Shown piece by piece: positions 18,179 to 26,430 of a DNA stretch of 53,886 nucleotides (its first letter is position 1; every line of letters starts with the position of its first letter). Source of the stretch: Desulfatiglans sp. (GTDB lineage: Bacteria; Desulfobacterota; DSM-4660; Desulfatiglandales; HGW-15); assembly GCA_012513605.1 (NCBI GenBank), contig JAAZBV010000032.1, forward strand, positions 1-53,886, in the 5' to 3' direction. A program made the position numbers and the translations under genes. Below the pieces are notes generated by a model. It searched no databases. It was not told the origin of the DNA and was given only the letters and a program-made list of their open reading frames with translations.

Positions 18179-20017
18179 ATGACCACAATAATAGAAGATC
18201 AGGAAAATGGGCGAAATGAGTATGAAAAACTGCCTAATCAGCAGGAACTTGAAAAGGAACTTGGAGATTATCTTTCCAAAAAATATGGAAACCGCATAAA
18301 GATTCTATCCCCTGTAATGCTTCCCAAAGGTGATGTTGACGATATTGAAGAGGGGAGGGATTATCAAAACAAAAAGGGTGTGCCTGAATTTGATATGCTC
18401 CCTGAAGAGCTTGAGGCGCACCTTGATACCTTTGTGATAAAACAGAAGGACGCAAAGGCAGTGCTTGCCACAAAGATCTGTACCCACTTTAACAGGGTCA
18501 ATTACCTTAATAAACTCTCGGGCAAAAAGAAACAGTCAGGCGTAGGGATGATAAAAAACAATGTCCTTATGATCGGGCCGACAGGTGTGGGCAAAACCTA
18601 TATGATAAAACTCCTTGCCCAGAAACTGGGTGTGCCTATGGTAAAGGGTGATGCAACCAAGTTCAGCGAGACCGGCTATGTGGGAGGCGATGTTGAAGAC
18701 CTTGTAAGGGACCTTGTTTATGAGGCGGGTGAAAACATTGAACTGGCCGAGAACGGCATAATCTATATAGACGAAATAGATAAGATAGCAAGCGCAAACA
18801 ATTTTATAGGACACGATGTCTCCCGCACAGGTGTCCAGAGGGCGCTTTTAAAACCCATGGAAGAGACAGAGGTTGACCTCAAGGTGGCCCATGACCCTAT
18901 CTCCCAGATACAGGCAATAGAGCAGTTCAGGCGCACAGGTAAAAAGGAAAAGCGCGTGGTAAACACGAAAAATATCCTTTTTATCATGAGCGGGGCATTC
19001 GGCGCCCTTACTGACATCATCAAGAAAAGGCTTCAGAAGCAGGGCATCGGTTTTGAGGCGGATGTCTCTCCAACAGAGATCCCATGGGAGATCATGAAGG
19101 AGGTAACAGCGCAGGATCTTGTGGAGTTTGGTTTTGAGTCCGAGTTTATAGGCAGGCTACCTGTTATAGTGGTATTTGATGAACTTACAAAAGAGGACCT
19201 GGCGGACATCCTAAAAAATCCAAATAACCCTGTCATTGTGAGTAAGAGACAGGATTTCAGGGCATATGGTATAGATATAAAGTTTGAGGATGAGGCACTG
19301 GACAAGATCGCAGAGCTGGCCGCAAAGCTGAAGACTGGTGCAAGAGGCCTTGTAAGCGCAGTGGAAAAGGTGCTCATACCCTTTGAAAAACATCTGCCAT
19401 CCACGGAGATCAAACAGCTCCTCGTAACACCTCAACTGGTTGACGACCCCAGGGGCGAACTCGCTAAACTCAAGGAGGGGTATGATGACCCTGAGCGTTT
19501 AGCCCGTTTTGAGCAGATGAGGAAAAGGGAGCTTGAAAACCTTGCCGCATTTATTGAGGAGAGGGAAAAGGATTTCAGGCATCTGTCCGGCATGGCCCTG
19601 AGCCAGGAGAGAAGGGAGCTGATAGGTGAGATTTATCTAAGGACAACCACCGACATAAACAGCGCCTTTGAGGATTATAAAAGAATGTATAGACAGGTGA
19701 GGGATGAAGAGATCCTCCTTGCTGAAAAGCTTGAGATCAGCATGTCATTTGATGAAAGCGCTGTTGATGAGCTGATCAGGCAATCACTTGATTCAAACAA
19801 GGAACCCGGACCTCTTGCTTTTTATATGGCAAAAAAGCTTGAGTACGGGCTCAAGCTTGTAAAAGATCGCTCCGGCATAGAACATTTTACCTTGAACCGG
19901 GATGCCATTATTGATATGGAAAGGTATATAAACACGCTGCTTAAAAGGTATTACAAACAGCACTTTGATGAAAATGAGAATCTGATACCAATTGACACGG
20001 ATAAAAATATTAAATGA
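18179..20017 (+). CDS. ClpX-like AAA+ unfoldase with C-terminal extension
   Basis: A 612-residue AAA+ ATPase clearly related to ClpX. Seen are Walker A GPTGVGKT (133-140), pore loop GYVG (166-169), Walker B with Asp198-Glu199, sensor 1 region FIMSGAFGAL, the arginine finger in EFIGRLP (Arg326) and sensor 2 GARGL. The ClpP-docking tripeptide IGF is kept (290-292), so it may dock on ClpP. Unlike ClpX (about 420 residues) there is no Cys4 zinc-binding domain; a different N-terminal region of about 75 residues replaces it, and about 200 charged residues are added at the C-terminus. GAGGG precedes the ATG. The stop overlaps the ahbC start (ATGA), coupling it to heme synthesis genes. Confidence 0.88.
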   Translation: MTTIIEDQENGRNEYEKLPNQQELEKELGDYLSKKYGNRIKILSPVMLPKGDVDDIEEGRDYQNKKGVPEFDMLPEELEAHLDTFVIKQKDAKAVLATKICTHFNRVNYLNKLSGKKKQSGVGMIKNNVLMIGPTGVGKTYMIKLLAQKLGVPMVKGDATKFSETGYVGGDVEDLVRDLVYEAGENIELAENGIIYIDEIDKIASANNFIGHDVSRTGVQRALLKPMEETEVDLKVAHDPISQIQAIEQFRRTGKKEKRVVNTKNILFIMSGAFGALTDIIKKRLQKQGIGFEADVSPTEIPWEIMKEVTAQDLVEFGFESEFIGRLPVIVVFDELTKEDLADILKNPNNPVIVSKRQDFRAYGIDIKFEDEALDKIAELAAKLKTGARGLVSAVEKVLIPFEKHLPSTEIKQLLVTPQLVDDPRGELAKLKEGYDDPERLARFEQMRKRELENLAAFIEEREKDFRHLSGMALSQERRELIGEIYLRTTTDINSAFEDYKRMYRQVRDEEILLAEKLEISMSFDESAVDELIRQSLDSNKEPGPLAFYMAKKLEYGLKLVKDRSGIEHFTLNRDAIIDMERYINTLLKRYYKQHFDENENLIPIDTDKNIK

Positions 20018-21195
20018 TCGGGATTTCTAAGCTTTACTGCGGAACAGTGGAACCTTCGGATGCGCTGCGATATGGGAGGCATTCATCAAAACTGCCCTCC
20101 CACCTGCTTCAGTTTTCAAAGGATAAAAAGCCTGTAGTTGTCTGGAACATAACCAGGGCATGCAACCTTAACTGTATGCACTGCTATGCCCATGCCACTT
20201 TAAAATCAATCGAGAAGGAGCTTTCAACCGACCAGGCAAAGGTTGTCCTTGATGATCTTGCTACCTTTGGCGCCCCTGTTGTGCTCTTTTCAGGTGGCGA
20301 ACCCCTTGTACGGCCTGACCTTACAGAGCTTGCAAGCTATGCGGTGGGTAAGGGCATGAGGGCGGTTATCAGCACGAACGGCACCCTTATAACAAAGGAA
20401 AAGGCCGGTGAACTTAAAAAGATCGGGCTTTCTTACGTGGGGGTAAGCCTGGATGGGATGGAAGAGGTGAATGACCGCTTCAGAAAAAAGGAGGGGGCAT
20501 TCAGGGCGGCTATAAAGGGCATAGAAAACTCCCTAGAGGCAGGGCTTAAGGTGGGGTTAAGATTTACCATAAGCAAGTTGAACATGGATCAGGTTGGCTA
20601 TATCTTTGACCTCCTTGAAAATATGGAGATCCCAAGGGTCTGCTTTTATCACCTTGTGTATGCAGGCAGGGGCTCTGAGCTGATAAGCCAGGATTTATCT
20701 CATGCTGAATCCAGAGAGGTGGTTGACCTGATTATCGACAGGACAAGGGATCTCCATGACAGGGGAAAGCCAAAGGAGATACTGACAGTAGATAACCATG
20801 CGGATGGCCCATATGTCTACCTCCGCATGCTTAAAGAGAAAAACCCCAGGAGCAGCGAGGTGCTTGAGCTCCTTAAGATGAACGAGGGGAACAGCTCAGG
20901 AAGGGGTATAGGCTGCATCAGTTGGGACGGGGCCGTTCATGCAGACCAGTTCTGGCGTCATCACAGCTTTGGCAATGTCCTTGAAAGACCATTCAGCGAG
21001 ATATGGACAGACATGACTGATCCCCTTATGTCAAAACTCAAGGATAAAAAGAAATATGTTACAGGAAGATGCTCAAGGTGCAAATGGCTTGATATATGTG
21101 CAGGCAACTTCAGGGTAAGGGCAGAGGCGGCAACAGGAGATTTATGGGCACCTGACCCGGCATGTTATCTGACAGATGAGGAGATAGGAATTTAA
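20014..21195 (+). CDS. ahbC: 12,18-didecarboxysiroheme deacetylase (AhbC)
   Basis: A radical SAM enzyme of 393 residues. The cluster motif CxxxCxxC is Cys50, Cys54, Cys57 (CNLNCMHC), and a C-terminal SPASM-like region carries CSRCKWLDIC. The N-terminus MIGISKLYCGTVEPSDALRY and the segment LPSHLLQF are highly characteristic of AhbC. It removes the two acetate side chains of 12,18-didecarboxysiroheme to give Fe-coproporphyrin III in the alternative heme pathway of sulfate reducers and archaea. The start overlaps the end of the ClpX-like gene by four bases. hemB and ahbD follow. Confidence 0.93.
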   Translation: MIGISKLYCGTVEPSDALRYGRHSSKLPSHLLQFSKDKKPVVVWNITRACNLNCMHCYAHATLKSIEKELSTDQAKVVLDDLATFGAPVVLFSGGEPLVRPDLTELASYAVGKGMRAVISTNGTLITKEKAGELKKIGLSYVGVSLDGMEEVNDRFRKKEGAFRAAIKGIENSLEAGLKVGLRFTISKLNMDQVGYIFDLLENMEIPRVCFYHLVYAGRGSELISQDLSHAESREVVDLIIDRTRDLHDRGKPKEILTVDNHADGPYVYLRMLKEKNPRSSEVLELLKMNEGNSSGRGIGCISWDGAVHADQFWRHHSFGNVLERPFSEIWTDMTDPLMSKLKDKKKYVTGRCSRCKWLDICAGNFRVRAEAATGDLWAPDPACYLTDEEIGI

Positions 21196-21199
21196 AAAA

Positions 21200-21231
21200 A
21201 CGGTGTACGGTTTTTGGTTTACGGTGTAAGG
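21200..21231. repeat. Short direct repeat ACGGTGTA(C/A)GG
   Basis: Two 11-base copies (21200-21210 and 21221-21231) differ at one base and flank a T-rich decamer in the ahbC-hemB gap. It looks like a small dispersed intergenic element. No function is apparent. Confidence 0.5.
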
Positions 21232-21305
21232 AAAAGCTGCCTCAAAAATCCTGAACAATACATGCTTTGCTTTTGATACATTTTGCTGTTGGAAAGGAAA
21301 ATCTT

Positions 21306-22271
21306 ATGATCATTCGACCAAGGCGCCTCAGGAGAACACCTGAGATCCGTAACATGGTTAGAGAGACCTCTTTATCGGTTAATGATCTTGTTCAGCCTCT
21401 TTTTGTAAAAAATGGAAAGGGTATTAAAGATCCTATACCATCCATGCCTGGGCAATACCATTTCTCAGTAGATACACTGGTTAATGAGGTAAAGGAGTTA
21501 AGGGATCTTGGGATTAAGGCCATTATACTGTTCGGGCTTCCTGAAAAAAAGGATTCCATTGGCAGCAGCGCATTTGATGATGATGAGGCGGTGCAGAGGT
21601 CTGTCAGGGCGATAAAGGCAAAATTTCCTGACATGGTTGTTATAACAGATGTCTGCCTGTGTGAATATACGGATCACGGCCATTGTGGGTTAATAGAAAA
21701 CGGCTGTGTCCATAATGACTCCACCCTTGAGATACTTGCAAAAACCGCACTAAGCCATGTAAAGGCGGGCGCTGATTTTGTCGCCCCTTCTGATATGATG
21801 GATGGCAGGGTAGCGGCTATCCGTGATATCCTTGATAAAAACGGCTTTTGTGACAGGGGTATCATCTCATATGCGGTAAAATATGCATCCGCCTTTTACG
21901 GCCCATTCAGGGAGGCAGCGGAATCTGCTCCTGAATTTGGTGACAGAACAGGCTACCAGATGGACCCTGGTAACAGTGATGAGGCCATAAGAGAGGCCAT
22001 GCTTGATATTGAGGAGGGGGCAGACATGATAATGGTAAAACCTGCCCTTCCATATCTGGATATTATCCGCCGAGTAAAGGAGATATGCCTTTTGCCGGTC
22101 TGCGCCTATCATGTGAGCGGCGAGTATTCCATGATAAAGGCGGCAGAGGAGAGGGGATGGGTGGATGGTAAAAGGATGATGATGGAAAGCCTCACATGCA
22201 TTAAAAGGGCCGGGGCAAAGATTATATTTACCTATTTTGCCAAAGAAGCGGCAAATTATTTGAACCTTTAA
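21306..22271 (+). CDS. hemB: Porphobilinogen synthase (delta-aminolevulinate dehydratase)
   Basis: HemB condenses two 5-aminolevulinate molecules to porphobilinogen. Length is 321 residues, as usual. Active-site lysines lie in [17 protein letters not shown] and [11 protein letters not shown] Cys-rich metal site ([14 protein letters not shown]) indicates the zinc-dependent type. The start at 21306 is chosen because AAAGGAAA lies about 6 bases before it and the protein then begins [10 protein letters not shown], as in the family; an upstream in-frame codon adds 13 residues without support. It sits between ahbC and ahbD, as in other organisms using the siroheme route. Confidence 0.95.
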   Translation: MIIRPRRLRRTPEIRNMVRETSLSVNDLVQPLFVKNGKGIKDPIPSMPGQYHFSVDTLVNEVKELRDLGIKAIILFGLPEKKDSIGSSAFDDDEAVQRSVRAIKAKFPDMVVITDVCLCEYTDHGHCGLIENGCVHNDSTLEILAKTALSHVKAGADFVAPSDMMDGRVAAIRDILDKNGFCDRGIISYAVKYASAFYGPFREAAESAPEFGDRTGYQMDPGNSDEAIREAMLDIEEGADMIMVKPALPYLDIIRRVKEICLLPVCAYHVSGEYSMIKAAEERGWVDGKRMMMESLTCIKRAGAKIIFTYFAKEAANYLNL

Positions 22272-22296
22272 CCTTGAGCCTTGCGCCTTGAACCTG
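22269..22296. repeat. Dispersed repeat, copy A (GGCGCAAGGCTCAAGG type, minus orientation)
   Basis: The hemB-ahbD gap is a run of CCTTGAGCC/GCGCCTTGAACC units. Its complement shares the 18-base stretch GGCGCAAGGCTCAAGGTT with 40919-40936. A dispersed intergenic repeat. Confidence 0.6.
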
Positions 22297-22306
22297 GTTT
22301 TTATAT

Positions 22307-23377
22307 ATGCATAAACCACACCCAACAGATCAAAAATTAAACCCGCCCCGGCTTGTCGCATGGGAGATCACCAGAAGCTGTAACCTGAATTGTGTCCATT
22401 GCAGGGCGTCAGCAGAAAAAGGCCCATATGAAGGCGAGCTTGACACCGGTAAATGCAAAGAGGTGCTTGATGAGATCAAACGCACAGGCAGCCCCATCAT
22501 CATACTCACAGGCGGTGAACCCCTTATGAGGCGGGACGTCTTTGAGCTGGCCAGGTACGGTACAGGCTTAGGCTTAAGGATGGTGATGGCGACTAACGGC
22601 ACACTCCTTAGCCCTGCGATTGTAAAAGAGATAAAGGAGTCAGGTATCAAACGTTTAAGCATATCCCTTGATGGTGAAACCGCTGAAACACATGATACCT
22701 TCAGAAAGGTAAAGGGGGCATTTGATGCATCCCTTAATGGAATTTTCATGTTAAGAGAGGCTGGTATTGAGTTTCAGATAAATACAACTGTAACACGCCA
22801 CAATGCCGATAATATCGATAACATACTTGAGATGGCCGTTGAACTGGGCGCTGTTGCGCATCATATATTTCTTCTGGTGCCCACAGGCAGGGCAAAGGAT
22901 ATGGAAGAGCAGGAGATAGACGCCATCAAGTATGAAAAACTCCTTCACTGGTTTTACGACATGAGAAACAAGACCCCGCTCCACCTCAAGGCCACATGCG
23001 CCCCCCATTACTATCGTATACTCAGGCAGGAGGCACATGCCAAAGGGGAGAAGATAGCATTTGAGACATACGGCCTTGATGCGGTGACAAGGGGATGCCT
23101 TGGCGGCACCTCCTTCTGCTTTATCTCATATGATGGGATTATCCAGCCATGCGGCTACCTTGAGTTAAACTGCGGGGATCTAAAAGAGGCATCCTTTGAT
23201 TCTATCTGGAAAAATTCAAGGATATTTAATGAACTGAGGGACTTTAACCTATATAAAGGCAAGTGCGGCAGGTGTGAATACAAAAAATTCTGCGGAGGAT
23301 GCAGGGCAAGGGCATATGAGGCAACAGGTGACTATCTTGCTGAGGAGCCTTTATGCGCCTATCAACCGAAGATATAG
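22307..23377 (+). CDS. ahbD: Heme synthase AhbD (Fe-coproporphyrin III decarboxylase)
   Basis: A radical SAM/SPASM enzyme of 356 residues. CxxxCxxC is Cys25, Cys29, Cys32 (CNLNCVHC), and the C-terminal auxiliary cluster region has GCLGG...CFIS..G.IQPCGYLE and CGRCEYKKFCGGCRARAYEATGD-like spacing. AhbD oxidatively decarboxylates two propionates of Fe-coproporphyrin III to vinyls, giving heme b. The N-terminus PPRLVAWEITRSCNL is typical for the family. It stands between hemB and the siroheme decarboxylase gene, whose start is 2 bases after its stop. Confidence 0.92.
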   Translation: MHKPHPTDQKLNPPRLVAWEITRSCNLNCVHCRASAEKGPYEGELDTGKCKEVLDEIKRTGSPIIILTGGEPLMRRDVFELARYGTGLGLRMVMATNGTLLSPAIVKEIKESGIKRLSISLDGETAETHDTFRKVKGAFDASLNGIFMLREAGIEFQINTTVTRHNADNIDNILEMAVELGAVAHHIFLLVPTGRAKDMEEQEIDAIKYEKLLHWFYDMRNKTPLHLKATCAPHYYRILRQEAHAKGEKIAFETYGLDAVTRGCLGGTSFCFISYDGIIQPCGYLELNCGDLKEASFDSIWKNSRIFNELRDFNLYKGKCGRCEYKKFCGGCRARAYEATGDYLAEEPLCAYQPKI

Positions 23378-23378
23378 C

Positions 23379-23825
23379 ATGAACACAACAGACAAAAATC
23401 TCCTTAATGAAATACAATCCGGTTTTCCTGTAACCTCAAGACCCTTTCTTGAAATCGGTAACAGGCTTGGGCTCTCTGAGGATGAGGTGATTGCACGCAT
23501 CAGGCGGCTTAAGCAGGATGGCATTATCCGCAGGATCGGCGGTAATTTTAATTCAAAAAAGCTAGGGTTTACAAGCACCCTCTGTGCTGCAAGGGTGCCT
23601 GAAGAAAAGATAGAAAGTTTCGTGGAGGTCGTTAACAGCTACAGGGGCGTAACCCATAACTACCTGAGAAAAAACCCATACAATATATGGTTCACCTTTA
23701 TAGCCCCTGATATGGCCTCAATAGAAAATTCCCTGAGGGAGATAGCCTTGAGAACCGGGGTGAATGATATCCTCAATTTACCGGCAGAAAAGATGTTCAA
23801 GATAAAGGTGGATTTTGAGGTCTAA
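23379..23825 (+). CDS. Siroheme decarboxylase subunit (AhbA/AhbB family)
   Basis: A 148-residue Lrp/AsnC-like protein: an N-terminal winged helix (LSEDEVIARIRRLKQDGIIRRIGG) and a C-terminal RAM-like domain with GVTHNYLRKNPYNIWFT, the family signature. AhbA and AhbB form a complex that decarboxylates siroheme to 12,18-didecarboxysiroheme. Only one subunit is in the window, and it cannot be assigned safely to A or B. The start is the ATG right after the ahbD stop; an upstream in-frame codon would overlap ahbD by about 100 bases. The stop overlaps the convergent small membrane gene by a few bases. Confidence 0.88.
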   Translation: MNTTDKNLLNEIQSGFPVTSRPFLEIGNRLGLSEDEVIARIRRLKQDGIIRRIGGNFNSKKLGFTSTLCAARVPEEKIESFVEVVNSYRGVTHNYLRKNPYNIWFTFIAPDMASIENSLREIALRTGVNDILNLPAEKMFKIKVDFEV

Positions 23826-24118
23826 TAACCTTCCTCCTCCTGTGCTGCCTTTTTTGCAGCGTATGCCTCAAGCTCCTCTTCCGTCAGCTTCCCCATCTTT
23901 ACAAGTAGTTCTCCTATCCCGTCATCCCAGAGTTCAGGTACCTCCAATGCCTTTTCAATTGGTTTTCCCTTTGTGCTGAAAAATGTATATTTCAGTGTAA
24001 GTTCAGATTTTTTAAGCATTTTAATAGATTTATCAATGACAATATAATGATATCCCAGAAATAGATAACCGATCAGGCAAATTATACCAAGGGTTAGTAA
24101 TTTTTTCAAAAAGGCCAT
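23822..24118 (-). CDS. Small single-span membrane protein
   Basis: A 98-residue protein with one N-terminal membrane segment (about residues 8-25) and a soluble tail that ends in a Glu/Ala/Lys-rich helix (LTEEELEAYAAKKAAQEEE). CCGGAGG precedes the start. It is convergent with the siroheme decarboxylase gene and overlaps it by 4 bases. I do not recognise the family. Possible roles include a membrane-anchored adaptor, but nothing shows it. Confidence 0.6.
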   Translation of the reverse strand: MAFLKKLLTLGIICLIGYLFLGYHYIVIDKSIKMLKKSELTLKYTFFSTKGKPIEKALEVPELWDDGIGELLVKMGKLTEEELEAYAAKKAAQEEEGY

Positions 24119-24273
24119 GCATACCTCCGGTGTATTTTAATTAAAAAAATCGAATTAATATTAACAGGTCTGTCATGTATTAATCGTTTAATGCCTTGAA
24201 GAACTTTAACTCTAAAAAGAGAATTTGCCATTTTGTTGTAGATATACTCGCCCGGGCCTCTCTGCCTGATTTA

Positions 24274-24561
24274 TCATTTTGAAACAGATTCCTTTTTGGA
24301 TTTTATTGTTGCTTTCTTATCCAGCCTGTCATCCACCTTCAGATCTATCATTATCCGCTTTGCCCCCTCTTTTGCATGTGCGGCATGCACCTGTTTGATG
24401 AGATCAAACAGCTCATCAAGGCCAGGTGTTTCAACTGTGGTTGACATGCCGCCCACCTCATATGTGTAACCGGATTTTTCTATAATCGCGACCCCTTTTT
24501 TAACAAAGCGGCTCACGCTTGCCCCTTCACCTATCGGGTAGACTGATATTTGTGCAATCAT
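24274..24561 (-). CDS. MTH1187/YqgV-family thiamine-binding protein
   Basis: A 95-residue ferredoxin-like-fold protein: MIAQISVYPIGEGASVSRFVKK at the N-terminus, YEVGGMSTTVE in the middle and AKRIMIDLKVDDR near the end match the DUF77/MTH1187 family. Members bind thiamine or a related ligand; the physiological role is uncertain. It lies 31 bases downstream of tRNA-Arg on the same strand. No riboswitch is seen. Confidence 0.85.
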   Translation of the reverse strand: MIAQISVYPIGEGASVSRFVKKGVAIIEKSGYTYEVGGMSTTVETPGLDELFDLIKQVHAAHAKEGAKRIMIDLKVDDRLDKKATIKSKKESVSK

Positions 24562-24591
24562 AATCTCGTCCTGATATGATTTTTATAAATA

Positions 24592-24665
<74 letters not shown>

Positions 24666-24757
24666 GAAAGACTATTTGTTAACATTTTTAAAAAAAAGGG
24701 TCAATACAGGTTCTTTAATAAAGAACTGTTTATACGACGGCGAGTAAAATCCAAAGA

Positions 24758-24940
24758 TCAGAGGCTCTGTCTATGCTCCGGCCTTATGTGTTTAAGGCTG
24801 TTTTTATACTCTCTTATTACCTGTTCCTTACAGCTTTTACAGATAGTGTGAGTAACCCCTGCTTTTCTGCTGCCGGGGTTACCGAGAGATTTTGTACGAA
24901 GCACTTTGTTACACCATGAACAAATTACATCAACGTACAT
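24758..24940 (-). CDS. Small zinc-ribbon protein
   Basis: A 60-residue protein with two Cys pairs, CSWC near the N-terminus and CKSC about 25 residues later, that should bind one zinc. The rest is basic (HIRPEHRQSL tail). AGGGGT precedes the ATG at good distance. It may bind nucleic acid or protein; function unknown. It is a standalone gene upstream of tRNA-Arg. Confidence 0.65.
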   Translation of the reverse strand: MYVDVICSWCNKVLRTKSLGNPGSRKAGVTHTICKSCKEQVIREYKNSLKHIRPEHRQSL

Positions 24941-25110
24941 TTTTTACCCCTGTAGATAATATTTTAACAAAATTAGATAAGAATGAATAATTATGCATAT
25001 TTTTACTATAATGATATGTCTTTTACTATAACATATAACTGAATGTCAAGAGAAAACACCACATATTGTAGATAGATCATCATATGTATGCAAAATATTG
25101 CTGTCAGGTA

Positions 25111-26313
25111 CTAAACAACACCTGTAAAAAGCACCAGTTTAAGCCCACCGTGGTCTATAATTGTTTTATCGCCCCTGAGTTTTGTACGATCAAATCCCCT
25201 TTTTTCAGGCGAAAACAGGGCAAATCGCCACCCTTTATAATGTTGTTCAAGTTGTTTCAGGATGAGGGAAGAGACCTCTATGCCACCCTTTCTGGTTCCA
25301 AGCCGGATGCCATATGGTGGATTGATTATTATCAGCCCGGCCTGGTTTATTTTTGTATAACTATAGATATCTGAAGGGGTAAGTTCAAAGAAGTCCCTAT
25401 TTATAACCCGGATAGAGCTGTCAAGCCCATATTCGGTAATGGTTTCAGATAGTGCCTCACACATTTCCAGCTCTTTATCATTTGCGAGAATGCATGGTAA
25501 ATCATTATTAGTCGGCCTTATTTCCTTTTCTACCTGCCTCTTAATATATGCCCACTGGGCAGGCCTGAAACCTGGCCATGACATAAAAGAAAAATCCCTG
25601 TACCATCCTGGGGCTATGCGCCTATTTATCATGGCAGCCTCAATGGAAAATGTTCCTGTGCCGCACATCGGGTCAAACACGATCCCATCACCATTGTAGC
25701 CTGCCCTTATAAGTGCTGCTGCTGCAATGGTCTCACGCATAGGCGCCCTGCCTGTATGTTGTTTGACACCGCGTTTATAAAGGTTGTCACCGCTACTATC
25801 CAGGGAGATGGTCATATGATCATTCACAGAGCGTATGTAGATATCCTGAGTTGCAGGGCCGCTATCCCCGTCTGTAATAAATGGCACAGCCTTTTTCCGG
25901 CTGTTGATACTCTCTGTTACCCTTTCTGCGATTGCATCGCTGTGAAAGATCCTGGAATGCCTTGCTGTTACAGTTACAGATGGTTTGCTTTCGGCCTTTA
26001 AATAGAGCTCCCAGGGGATCTCCATGAGATATTTTTCAAGTCTTCTGAAATTCGGGGCATTAAATCCGGCCATGCGGAAAAGCACACGGTTGGCTGTCCT
26101 GAGGTGAAGGTTGGCAAGATAGCAGTCAATAAGCCTGCCCCTGAACTCCACGCCACCATCTAGAACCTTTATCCCATCACTATCAATGGGAAGCCGCATC
26201 AGCTCATCTTTACAGAGCTGCTCAAAGCCGGGTGGGGTAGATACAAAAAACAGGTGACTTGGCCCTGTAATATGCCTCTTTATACGTTTTAAAAGGGGGG
26301 ATTCCGTGTTCAA
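25111..26313 (-). CDS. THUMP-domain class I RNA methyltransferase (RlmL/Trm14-like)
   Basis: A 400-residue SAM-dependent RNA guanine-N2 methyltransferase. The N-terminal region (about 20-170) fits the ferredoxin-like/THUMP module with GGVEFRG. The catalytic domain has DPMCGTGTFSIEAAM (SAM motif I) and NPPYG (motif IV). This matches the N-terminal half of E. coli RlmL, which methylates 23S rRNA G2445, and short homologues in other bacteria. Its exact base is inferred. No closely linked partner is evident. Confidence 0.85.
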   Translation of the reverse strand: MNTESPLLKRIKRHITGPSHLFFVSTPPGFEQLCKDELMRLPIDSDGIKVLDGGVEFRGRLIDCYLANLHLRTANRVLFRMAGFNAPNFRRLEKYLMEIPWELYLKAESKPSVTVTARHSRIFHSDAIAERVTESINSRKKAVPFITDGDSGPATQDIYIRSVNDHMTISLDSSGDNLYKRGVKQHTGRAPMRETIAAAALIRAGYNGDGIVFDPMCGTGTFSIEAAMINRRIAPGWYRDFSFMSWPGFRPAQWAYIKRQVEKEIRPTNNDLPCILANDKELEMCEALSETITEYGLDSSIRVINRDFFELTPSDIYSYTKINQAGLIIINPPYGIRLGTRKGGIEVSSLILKQLEQHYKGWRFALFSPEKRGFDRTKLRGDKTIIDHGGLKLVLFTGVV

Positions 26314-26430
26314 GATTCCTGCAAATCTCTCAATGTGTAAAGGATTATGATAATAACCTGACCAGTATCCATTAATTAGACACTGTCCACCCAGAAAGAA
26401 GAGGATTCTGGATGGAAAATGTATATTTGA

